Assembly: GCA_016720115.1 (NCBI GenBank)
Contig: JADJXT010000002.1
Coordinates: 248,001 to 312,000, forward strand
DNA length: 64,000 bases
DNA from: Sphingomonadales bacterium
Lineage (GTDB): Bacteria; Pseudomonadota; Alphaproteobacteria; Sphingomonadales; Sphingomonadaceae
Reading direction: 5' to 3'
Shown: positions 42,249-50,014 of the stretch, piece by piece
How the letters are laid out: every line of letters begins with the position of its first letter
How positions within the stretch are numbered: position 1 is the first letter of the stretch
Made by a program: the position numbers and the translations under genes
The notes under the pieces: generated by a model
Database searches by the model: none
Seen by the model: only the letters and a program-made list of their open reading frames with translations
What the model was told of the DNA's origin: nothing

Positions 42249-44871
42249 TCGCATCGATCCCAGCCTGCGCCTGATCGCTTCCGGCAGGTGCTCCGCCCTG
42301 CGCCATTTCCGGACGACCACCACCGCCCTGCCCGCCCATGGCCGTGGTTGCCGCGCGGACCAGATCGGGAGCGGCGAATTTACGGGTAAGTTCAGGCGAA
42401 ACGGCAACCACGACGGTATTCGCATTTTCGTTCGCGGCGACGATTGCCACCACGCCAGTGCCGAGCGCCTTCATCTGTTCATCGGCCAATCCGCGAAGCG
42501 CCTTGGGCTCGATTCCGGCGATGACCTGCCCGATGAAATTGGTATCGCCAATTTTCTCGGCTTCCGCCTTGGGGCCGCCGCCACCGGAAAGCGCCAGCCT
42601 GGTCTTGGCGTCTGACAGTTCCTTTTCGAGCGCACGGCGTTCGGCCAGCAATGTTTCAACACGCGTTGCCACTTCATCAGGCGCCGTCTTCAACAAGGAA
42701 GCGATGTCCTTCAACTGGCCCTCGCGGCGCGCAAGATGCTGACGTGCTGCTTCGCCGGTCAATGCCTCGATACGGCGGATACCGCTGGCAACAGCACCCT
42801 CGGAAACAATCGTCATCAGTGCGATATCGCCGAGCGCATTGACATGCGTGCCGCCGCACAACTCCACCGAATAATTCGCGCCTTCCACGTCGCCCATGCT
42901 GAGCACGCGGACCTCGTCGCCATATTTTTCGCCAAACAGCGCCAATGCGCCAGCCTCGACAGCCTGATCGGGGGCCATCAACCGCGTGGTCACCGCCGTG
43001 TTACGGCGGATCTGCGCGTTCACTTCGGCTTCGATACCGGCAATCTCATCAGGCGTGACGGCCTGATTGTGCGAAAAGTCGAAGCGCAGGCGATCGGGCG
43101 CAACCATGCTGCCCTTTTGCGTCACATGACTGCCCAAACGGTTGCGGAGCGCCGCATGCAGCAGGTGTGTCGCGCTATGGTTTGAACGCAGCGTATCGCG
43201 GCGTGTCGTGTCGATCTTCAACTGAACGACATCGCCCACCTTCACTTCACCTGCTTCGACCGTCAGTTGATGCGCGTGCAGTCGGCCCAGCGGCTTTGAG
43301 GTGTCCGTGACAATCGCAGCAAGGCCCGACAGGCTGGTGATACTGCCCGCGTCGCCCATCTGGCCGCCGCTTTCGCCGTAGAAAGGCGTCTGGTTGGCAA
43401 TCAGCGTCACACTCTCACCCGCCTTTGCCGATTGAACTTCGGTGCCGTCCTTGACCAGCGCTACGACCTGCCCTTCGCCTTCGTTCGCGGTATAGCCGGT
43501 AAATTCGGTCGAACCGACACGCTCGGCAATATCGAACCAGACATCGTCCGATGCTTTTGCCCCAGAACCCTTCCAGGCGGCGCGCGCCATTGCTTTCTGA
43601 TTGTCCATCGCGGCATCGAAGCCAGCGCGGTCAATGCCGTAGCCCTGCGCACGCAGCGCATCTTCGGTCAGATCATAAGGGAAGCCATAGGTATCGTAGA
43701 GCTTGAACGCGGTTTCGCCCGCCAGCACATCGCCGGTCTTCATGCCCCCGGTTGCCTCGTCGAGCAGCTTGAGCCCCTTGTCGAGCGTGCGGCGGAACTG
43801 GGTTTCTTCTTGGCGAAGCGTCGCTTCGATCAGCGGCTGTGCGCGCAGCAATTCTGGATAGGCCGCCCCCATTTCAGCAGCAAGGCTGCCGACCAGACGA
43901 TGCATCAAAGGCTCTTTCGCGCCCAGCAGGTGCGCGTGGCGCATTGCGCGGCGCATGATGCGGCGCAGCACATAGCCGCGCCCTTCGTTCGACGGCATCA
44001 CGCCATCGGCAAGCAGGAAACTGGTCGAGCGCAGGTGATCCGCGATCACCCGGTGGCTCGCCTTCTGCTCGCCCTCTGCCTTGGTGCCGGTCAGCTCTTC
44101 CGATGCAGCGATCAGCGCCTTGAAGGTGTCGGTATCATAATTGTCGTGCACGCCCTGCATAACGGCGGCGATACGTTCCAGCCCCATGCCGGTGTCGATT
44201 GATGGCTTTGGCAGCGGCACATCGGTACCGTCCTCCTGCCGCTCAAACTGCATGAAGACGAGGTTCCAGATTTCGACGAAGCGGTCGCCATCCTCGTCGG
44301 GGCTACCCGGAGGACCGCCGAAGATATGCTCGCCATGATCGTAGAAGATCTCGCTGCACGGGCCGCAGGGGCCGGTATCGCCCATCGACCAGAAATTGTC
44401 GGCTGTAGGGATGCGGATGATGCGGTGATCGGGCAGCCCGGCAATCTTCTTCCAGAGATCAAACGCCTCATCATCGGTGTGATAAACGGTTGCCGTCAGC
44501 TTGTCGGGATTGAGACCCCAAACTTTCGTCAGCAACGTCCAGGCATGGGTAATCGCCTGTTCCTTGAAATAATCACCAAAGGAAAAATTTCCCAGCATCT
44601 CAAAGAAGGTGTGATGCCGCGCGGTATAGCCGACATTGTCGAGGTCATTATGCTTGCCGCCCGCACGCACGCATTTCTGGCTGGAAGCGGCACGGGGCGT
44701 TTCGCGGGTTTCAAGCCCGGTGAAGACATTCTTGAACGGCACCATCCCGGCATTGACGAACATCAATGTCGGGTCGTTATAGGGTACCAGCGGTGCAGAC
44801 TGCACCACATCATGTCCGGCATTGCCGAAATAGTCGAGGAAGCCGCGGCGGATATCGTTGGTCGAAGTCAT
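42226..44871 (-). CDS. alaS: Alanine--tRNA ligase
   Basis: The 881-residue enzyme charges tRNA-Ala. It has the class II core (FVNAGMVPFKNVF, SQKCVRAGGKHNDLDNVGYTA, then FEMLGNFSFGDYFK), the editing domain metal motifs (HSATHLLHAALR and CGGTHV) and the C-terminal oligomerisation C-Ala region. Length is normal. The gene is single and 3'-overlaps the antiporter gene by 23 bases on the opposite strand. Confidence 0.97.
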   Translation of the reverse strand: MTSTNDIRRGFLDYFGNAGHDVVQSAPLVPYNDPTLMFVNAGMVPFKNVFTGLETRETPRAASSQKCVRAGGKHNDLDNVGYTARHHTFFEMLGNFSFGDYFKEQAITHAWTLLTKVWGLNPDKLTATVYHTDDEAFDLWKKIAGLPDHRIIRIPTADNFWSMGDTGPCGPCSEIFYDHGEHIFGGPPGSPDEDGDRFVEIWNLVFMQFERQEDGTDVPLPKPSIDTGMGLERIAAVMQGVHDNYDTDTFKALIAASEELTGTKAEGEQKASHRVIADHLRSTSFLLADGVMPSNEGRGYVLRRIMRRAMRHAHLLGAKEPLMHRLVGSLAAEMGAAYPELLRAQPLIEATLRQEETQFRRTLDKGLKLLDEATGGMKTGDVLAGETAFKLYDTYGFPYDLTEDALRAQGYGIDRAGFDAAMDNQKAMARAAWKGSGAKASDDVWFDIAERVGSTEFTGYTANEGEGQVVALVKDGTEVQSAKAGESVTLIANQTPFYGESGGQMGDAGSITSLSGLAAIVTDTSKPLGRLHAHQLTVEAGEVKVGDVVQLKIDTTRRDTLRSNHSATHLLHAALRNRLGSHVTQKGSMVAPDRLRFDFSHNQAVTPDEIAGIEAEVNAQIRRNTAVTTRLMAPDQAVEAGALALFGEKYGDEVRVLSMGDVEGANYSVELCGGTHVNALGDIALMTIVSEGAVASGIRRIEALTGEAARQHLARREGQLKDIASLLKTAPDEVATRVETLLAERRALEKELSDAKTRLALSGGGGPKAEAEKIGDTNFIGQVIAGIEPKALRGLADEQMKALGTGVVAIVAANENANTVVVAVSPELTRKFAAPDLVRAATTAMGGQGGGGRPEMAQGGAPAGSDQAQAGIDAIKAALAG

Positions 44872-44936
44872 AGCAGCCGCGACTTAGGCGACGGCAAAGC
44901 GTGCTGCAAGCCGGATATATCGCTTAGCGTCAGCGA

Positions 44937-45563
44937 TTATGCATAAGCATAGGGCCCACCCTTTTCGAGGGCAGTCTTCCATGTCGGCAAAGCATGGATT
45001 TTTTCGACATAGGCGGTCAGTTTCGGCTTATCGCCAGCCCAACCCATTTTAACCGCCGCCTCTGCCGGAAAACTGACCATGATATCGGCACCGGTCATGC
45101 TGTCGCCAACGAGCCAGCCCGAAGGCAGAAGCCGATCTTCGATGTAGCGGAAATGGCTTTCGAGTTGCTGGGATATGCGCGGGCGCAGCGGCGCTGCCGC
45201 ATCGCCGAGCCGAGCGGTGTAGAGGTTGAGCAGGATCGGTGTCATCGCCGAACCTTCGGCAAAGTGAATCCATTCGAGATAACGGATATGATCGTCGGTC
45301 CCGCGCGCGGGAACAAGATGTGCACCTCCATGACGTTCGCACAGATATTCGACGATGGCCGCCGATTCATAAACAATCTGGCCATCATCGTCGATGACCG
45401 GCGATTTGCCGAGCGGATGGACAGCCAGCAATTCCGGCGGAGCAAGATTGGTCACGGCGTCACGCTGATGATAGACGATTTCATAATCGACCCCGAGTTC
45501 CTCCAGTAGCCAAAGGATGCGCTGCGAGCGGCTGTTGTTCAGATGGTGGATTTTCAGGGTCAT
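44937..45563 (-). CDS. Glutathione S-transferase
   Basis: About 208 residues. The N-terminal thioredoxin-like domain begins MTLKIHHLNNSRSQRILWLLEELG, with the Ser/Arg of NSRSQR near the active site, and the ESAAIVEYL motif binds glutathione. The C-terminal helical domain contains SMTGADIMVSF. ATG 45563 is chosen, with GAGGAG about 6 bases ahead, over an upstream start at 45605. The gene lies 17 bases downstream of a methyltransferase gene on the same strand. Confidence 0.92.
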   Translation of the reverse strand: MTLKIHHLNNSRSQRILWLLEELGVDYEIVYHQRDAVTNLAPPELLAVHPLGKSPVIDDDGQIVYESAAIVEYLCERHGGAHLVPARGTDDHIRYLEWIHFAEGSAMTPILLNLYTARLGDAAAPLRPRISQQLESHFRYIEDRLLPSGWLVGDSMTGADIMVSFPAEAAVKMGWAGDKPKLTAYVEKIHALPTWKTALEKGGPYAYA

Positions 45564-45580
45564 GTCGCTCTCCTCGGTCG

Positions 45581-46399
45581 TTATAGCTTGGCTGTCACAA
45601 TCCACGCCGCCGCCGCAAAGCGAACGGCACCGTCGCGCAGATGCGCCTCGGCCAGATCGCGCAACCGCCCGAGAAAAGTATTACGGGTTTCACCCTCAAG
45701 CATCTTTATCGCACGGGCCGCGGGGCCAATATGGCCAAAGAAATCCAGCGCATCCGTAACAGGATCTTCGCCCTCACCCGCGACATAATCGAAATCGACC
45801 GGTTCGAAGGCGATATCGCCCCAGCCTGCCTCAGACAGGATGCCCTTCACGCGTTCAGGATCGGCAAAGGCGAACGGCCCAGGGGCATGCGGATCGGCAG
45901 GTGGAGCCGATGGCACCAGCGCGGCTATCTGGGTTGCCCAGGCATTTTCGGATGGTGCGCGAAAACAGGAGAAGATCATGCGTGCGCCACCAGCGGCGCT
46001 GTTCGCCAGATTGGTGAAGGCGGCCACGGGATCATCGAAAAACATGACGCCGTGGCGTGAAACGTAAAGATCGGGGATGAAGGATGCGTCGCACCAGTTC
46101 GATGCGTCCGCAACCGCAAATTTGAGATTCGCTCTATCCGCCGCCCGCTCCGAAGCAGCAGCAATCAGGTCTGCCGATATATCGATCCCCAGCACATCGG
46201 AGTCTGGCCTCGCGTCGGCAATCCTGATCGACAGCTCCCCTGCCCCGCAGCCTATATCGACAATGCGCTGGCCGTTGCCGACATCCAATATGCGCCCGAC
46301 CAACTGCGTCGTCAGCGGCACAAAGGAGCGATCGGTGCGTTGCCATTGCCGCGCCCAGCTGGATCCGACCTGACCTTGCCATTCCATCTTGTCTGTCAT
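45581..46399 (-). CDS. Class I SAM-dependent methyltransferase
   Basis: About 272 residues. Motif I is RIVDIGCGAGELSIRIA, with LGIDISADLIAAA as motif II/post-I and RHGVMFFDDPVAAF later, the ubiE/methyltransferase-type fold. The substrate cannot be named. ATG 46399 (MTDKMEWQG) follows the homology. The upstream 228 bases to the EF-G-like gene include two hairpins, listed separately. Confidence 0.85.
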   Translation of the reverse strand: MTDKMEWQGQVGSSWARQWQRTDRSFVPLTTQLVGRILDVGNGQRIVDIGCGAGELSIRIADARPDSDVLGIDISADLIAAASERAADRANLKFAVADASNWCDASFIPDLYVSRHGVMFFDDPVAAFTNLANSAAGGARMIFSCFRAPSENAWATQIAALVPSAPPADPHAPGPFAFADPERVKGILSEAGWGDIAFEPVDFDYVAGEGEDPVTDALDFFGHIGPAARAIKMLEGETRNTFLGRLRDLAEAHLRDGAVRFAAAAWIVTAKL

Positions 46400-46482
46400 G
46401 CGGACGACCCTAGTCGGGACAGCAATCGGCGCAACCACTTTTGCACTTGCGACTCAGCGCGGATAAGCGCAGCATTTGCAAG

Positions 46483-46550
46483 TCAGGGACTGGCAAATAC
46501 GCCTCGGCCATATCCCCCGATCCTGTCCTGACCTATTTGCCAGCCCCTGA
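46483..46550 (+). promoter_or_regulatory. Long imperfect hairpin in the leader of the EF-G-like gene
   Basis: TCAGGGACTGGCAAATA (46483-46499) and TATTTGCCAGCCCCTGA (46534-46550) are inverted copies with one mismatch over 17 bases, with a 34-base loop, followed by TGTTTTGTTG. It lies about 80 bases before the EF-G-like start and could be a regulatory leader, an attenuator or a small RNA. Confidence 0.5.
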
Positions 46551-46561
46551 TGTTTTGTTGC

Positions 46562-46582
46562 GCGTTGGCGCACATCCAACGC
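46562..46582 (+). promoter_or_regulatory. Second hairpin in the EF-G-like leader
   Basis: GCGTTGG and CCAACGC form a perfect 7-bp stem with a 7-base loop, 11 bases after the first hairpin and 46 bases before the EF-G-like start codon. A CG-rich stem followed by no T-run argues against a simple terminator. Confidence 0.45.
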
Positions 46583-46628
46583 TGAAGGCTGCGCCGACAC
46601 GCTCCGCTTGAACAAGAGGAGACGAATG

Positions 46629-48662
46629 ATGGCAAGCACCACCAAAGGCGCCAAAACCAATGGAGTTCGAGCCGTGGCCTTGGTTGGACCCGCCGGGGCC
46701 GGTAAAACCAGTCTGGCAGAAGCGATGCTTTTTGCTTCAGGCGCAATATCACGGCTTGGGTCGGTAGAGGCCGGAACCACGGTGGGCGATTCAAGCCCGG
46801 AAGCGCGCGCGCGGCGTGGGTCCACCGAAATCAACCTGACCCGCCTCGAATATCTGGGCGACAAATTCGCGATCATCGACACGCCGGGCGCGGTAGGTTT
46901 TGCGGCAGATGGCTATGCCGCGCTGGGCAGTGCCGACATGGCGATTGTCGTGGTCGACCCGGAACCAGAACGCGCGGCACTGGCAGAGCCCATATTGCGG
47001 CGCCTTGATGCCCTGGGCCTCCCGCATGCGGTTTTCGTCAACAAAATCGATGCGGCGCGCGGGCGCATCCACGATCTGCTGGAAGCGATGCAGCCGATGA
47101 GCGGTGCACCGCTGGTGGCGCGGCAAATCCCGATCCGCGAGGGTGAGAAGATCACCGGCTTTGTCGACATCGCGCTCGAACGCGCGCACCGCTATGTGCC
47201 GGGCAAGGAGAGTGAGCGGATCGACATTCCTGCAGACCTTGCAGAACGCGAGGCCATTGAACGCTATCATATGCTCGAAACACTCGCCGACCATGATGAC
47301 GAGTTGCTCGAAACGCTGTTGATGGACGAACAGCCCAGCCTTGACCGTGTGCTCAAGGACTTGACCGACGAGGCACGCGCCGGATGGGTGGTGCCCGTCA
47401 TGTTCGGCTCGGCGCTCAACGGATTTGGCGTTCACCGTCTGCTCAAAATGCTGCGCCATGAAGCCCCTTCGGTCGAACTGGCGGCACAGCGGCTGGGCAC
47501 CGATGGCAAGGGTGTCCATGTGTTCAAGGTGGCCAATGGCGGCGCGGTCGGTCGGCTGGCGCTGGCGAGGATTTTGGGCAATGGTCTCAGCGAAGGCACA
47601 GACCTGGCAGAAGACATCCGGGCTGGTGCGCTGTTCGCGTTGCAGGGAGACAAGACCAGCAAGCTCGCTGCGGCCGATGCCGGAGACATTGTTGCGATCG
47701 CAAAGGCCGACGCGGCGCAGGCGGGCATGGTTTTTGGCGGCTCCAGCGACAGCGGCTCGGAACATTTGATAGACCTGCCGCCACGTAATGCCACAATCGC
47801 TCTGCGCGCGAAGAACCGGCAGGACGATGTCAAACTCTCGACTGCACTGCACAAGCTTGTCGAGGAAGACCCGGCGCTCGAATGGGTGCAGGATGATGCG
47901 AGCCACGAAACACTGCTGCGCGGGATCAACGATGAGCACCTCAATGTTACCCTGCAACGGCTCAAACGGCGCTACGGCGTAGAGGTAGAGACACATGCCC
48001 CCAGGATCGCATATCGCGAGTCGATCCGGAAAGGAGTCACGCAGCGCGGTCGGCATAAAAAGCAATCGGGCGGGCACGGTCAATATGGCGATGTCGTGAT
48101 CGAGGTTCGCCCGTTGCCGCGCGGCTCCGGATTTGTCTTTGGCGAGAAAATTTCGGGAGGTGTCGTGCCAAAACAGTGGATACCAGCAGTCGAAGCTGGT
48201 GTTCGCGATGCAATGGAGAAGGGTCCGCTGGGTTTCTCGGTCGTCGATCTGGCCGTGACGCTGGTTGATGGCAGCTATCACTCGGTTGACAGTTCCGAAC
48301 TGGCATTCCGGCTGGCGGGCAAGCTGGCGATGAGCGAGGCGCTGGCACAATGCCAGCCCTATCTGCTCGAACCTGTCGTGCATGTCGCCATCGCTTCCCC
48401 TCCGGGAACGGGATCCAAAATGGGTTCGGTGGTGTCGTCACGACGCGGGCAGATTTTGAACCTTGGCGCGCATCCCGATTGGCAACGCTGGGACATGGTC
48501 GAAGCGCATCTGCCGATGGCCAGTTTGAATGGTCTCGATGCCGAACTGCGTTCGCTTAGCCAAGGGCTGGCGACCTTTACCGCGGCATTCGACCATCTGT
48601 CCGAGATTTCGGGCAAGCTGGCCGACGATGTTGTGAAGCAGGCATCGCTCGAACCGGCCTGA
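46629..48662 (+). CDS. Elongation factor G-like GTPase (EF-G paralogue, catalytic histidine missing)
   Basis: About 677 residues with EF-G domain order. P-loop GPAGAGKTS (20-28) and NKID (138-141) are present. The G3 motif reads DTPGAVGF (84-91) where EF-G has DTPGHVDF, so the catalytic His is Ala. Domain IV is recognisable (KKQSGGHGQYGDVVIEV). ATG 46629 has GGAG 7 bases ahead; ATG 46626 and a TTG at 46608 are alternatives. Paralogues of this type occur in many alphaproteobacteria and have not been shown to work in elongation. A specialised translational or ribosome-associated GTPase is inferred. It is convergent with recA. Confidence 0.88.
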   Translation: MASTTKGAKTNGVRAVALVGPAGAGKTSLAEAMLFASGAISRLGSVEAGTTVGDSSPEARARRGSTEINLTRLEYLGDKFAIIDTPGAVGFAADGYAALGSADMAIVVVDPEPERAALAEPILRRLDALGLPHAVFVNKIDAARGRIHDLLEAMQPMSGAPLVARQIPIREGEKITGFVDIALERAHRYVPGKESERIDIPADLAEREAIERYHMLETLADHDDELLETLLMDEQPSLDRVLKDLTDEARAGWVVPVMFGSALNGFGVHRLLKMLRHEAPSVELAAQRLGTDGKGVHVFKVANGGAVGRLALARILGNGLSEGTDLAEDIRAGALFALQGDKTSKLAAADAGDIVAIAKADAAQAGMVFGGSSDSGSEHLIDLPPRNATIALRAKNRQDDVKLSTALHKLVEEDPALEWVQDDASHETLLRGINDEHLNVTLQRLKRRYGVEVETHAPRIAYRESIRKGVTQRGRHKKQSGGHGQYGDVVIEVRPLPRGSGFVFGEKISGGVVPKQWIPAVEAGVRDAMEKGPLGFSVVDLAVTLVDGSYHSVDSSELAFRLAGKLAMSEALAQCQPYLLEPVVHVAIASPPGTGSKMGSVVSSRRGQILNLGAHPDWQRWDMVEAHLPMASLNGLDAELRSLSQGLATFTAAFDHLSEISGKLADDVVKQASLEPA

Positions 48663-48680
48663 TCGTTACGGCAATAAATT

Positions 48681-48710
48681 GGCCCGCCCCGGGGTGGTCC
48701 AGGGCGGGCC
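48681..48710 (-). terminator. Hairpin terminator downstream of recA
   Basis: GGCCCGCCC (48681-48689) pairs perfectly with GGGCGGGCC (48702-48710) across a 12-base loop, between the convergent EF-G-like gene and recA. On the minus strand it is followed by AATTTATT, which is U-rich, favouring recA termination; on the plus strand no T-run follows. Confidence 0.65.
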
Positions 48711-48777
48711 GGATGCGCACCGATCAGGCGTGGTGCGCTATCGGCTCCTTGGGAGAGAGCCTTGGGGGTAGGATAAA

Positions 48778-49875
48778 TCAATCTTCGATCGGGCCACCAT
48801 CATCGTCATCTCCGCTTGACCCAACCATCATTTCTTCGGCGACCTCGTCCGTCTTGCCGCGAATGGCGGCTTCCAGCCTGGCGGCCATTTCGGGATTTTC
48901 CTTCAGCCAGATTTTCGCATTCTCACGGCCCTGCCCGATACGGATCGAGTCATAGCTGAACCAGCTGCCCGATTTTTCAACAAGCCCGGCTTTCACGCCG
49001 ATGTCGAGCAATTCGCCGGTCTTGGAGATACCTTCGCCATACATGATGTCGAACTCAACCTGCTTGAACGGCGGTGCCACCTTGTTCTTGACGACCTTCA
49101 CGCGGGTGGCGTTGCCGACAATATCCTCGCGATCCTTGATCTGGCCGGTGCGGCGGATGTCGAGACGGACAGAGGCGTAGAATTTGAGTGCATTGCCCCC
49201 GGTCGTCGTTTCGGGCGAACCGTACATGACGCCGATCTTCATGCGGATCTGGTTGATGAAGATCACCATACAGTTAGACCGGCTGATCGAACCTGTGATC
49301 TTGCGTAGCGCCTGGCTCATCAGACGCGCCTGCAAACCGACATGGCTGTCGCCCATTTCGCCTTCGATTTCGGCGCGCGGCACCAGTGCGGCAACCGAGT
49401 CGATCACCAGAATATCGACCGCATTCGAGCGCACTAGCGTGTCAGCGATTTCAAGCGCCTGCTCGCCGGTATCGGGCTGCGACACGATAAGGTTATCGAT
49501 ATCAACCCCCAGTTTCTTTGCATAAACCGGATCGAGCGCATGTTCGGCATCGATGAACGCGGCTGTACCGCCGGCTTTTTGCGCCTCTGCAATGGCGTGA
49601 AGGGTCAGCGTCGTCTTGCCCGAGCTTTCCGGGCCGTAAATTTCGATGACGCGTCCCCTGGGCAAGCCACCAATGCCAAGCGCAATATCGAGGCCCAGCG
49701 AGCCGGTAGAAATCGCCTCGATCTGGATCGCCTCACGACTGCCCAACTTCATCGCCGATCCCTTGCCGAAGGCGCGGTCAATCTGGGCCAGCGCGGCTTC
49801 GAGCGCGCGTTCACGTTCTGCATTGTTCATGTTTTTTGCCTGATTCCCATCTATGACTTTAAGACTTGCTGCCAT
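48778..49875 (-). CDS. recA: Recombinase A
   Basis: The 365-residue protein has Walker A GPESSGKTT (81-89), Walker B LVIDSVAALVP, a DNA-binding L2 loop (GSPETTTGGNALKFYASVRLDIRR) and an acidic C-terminus ending DDDDGGPIED. It forms filaments on single-stranded DNA, drives recombination and triggers LexA self-cleavage. Two LexA-type boxes lie 50-110 bases upstream. A hairpin terminator follows the stop codon. It lies next to cckA, read in the same direction. Confidence 0.98.
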   Translation of the reverse strand: MAASLKVIDGNQAKNMNNAERERALEAALAQIDRAFGKGSAMKLGSREAIQIEAISTGSLGLDIALGIGGLPRGRVIEIYGPESSGKTTLTLHAIAEAQKAGGTAAFIDAEHALDPVYAKKLGVDIDNLIVSQPDTGEQALEIADTLVRSNAVDILVIDSVAALVPRAEIEGEMGDSHVGLQARLMSQALRKITGSISRSNCMVIFINQIRMKIGVMYGSPETTTGGNALKFYASVRLDIRRTGQIKDREDIVGNATRVKVVKNKVAPPFKQVEFDIMYGEGISKTGELLDIGVKAGLVEKSGSWFSYDSIRIGQGRENAKIWLKENPEMAARLEAAIRGKTDEVAEEMMVGSSGDDDDGGPIED

Positions 49876-49923
49876 TGTTCCACTCCTTGGATAGCGTGTC
49901 CGATCCGGATATTCTCACCACCA

Positions 49924-49938
49924 GAACATTACCGGAAC
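49924..49938 (-). promoter_or_regulatory. SOS (LexA) box 1 upstream of recA
   Basis: GAACATTACCGGAAC on the plus strand is GTTC-N7-GTTC on the minus strand, the alphaproteobacterial LexA consensus, about 50 bases before the recA start codon. Confidence 0.75.
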
Positions 49939-49968
49939 TGACGATTATGTATCGCCTTTGTTCTTATA

Positions 49969-49983
49969 GAACAAGAGTGGAAC
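49969..49983 (-). promoter_or_regulatory. SOS (LexA) box 2 upstream of recA
   Basis: GAACAAGAGTGGAAC on the plus strand is GTTCCACTCTTGTTC on the minus strand, another exact GTTC-N7-GTTC, 45 bases upstream of box 1 and about 95 bases before the recA start codon. It also overlaps a TTGTTCT/AGAACAA inverted repeat. Confidence 0.8.
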
Positions 49984-50014
49984 GATAAAATAAATTCGTT
50001 TTTATTCAATGCCT

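Noticed and set aside
46791..48383. 530-residue open frame opposite the EF-G-like gene
   Set aside because: Shadow of a convincing coding gene with P-loop and domain IV motifs.
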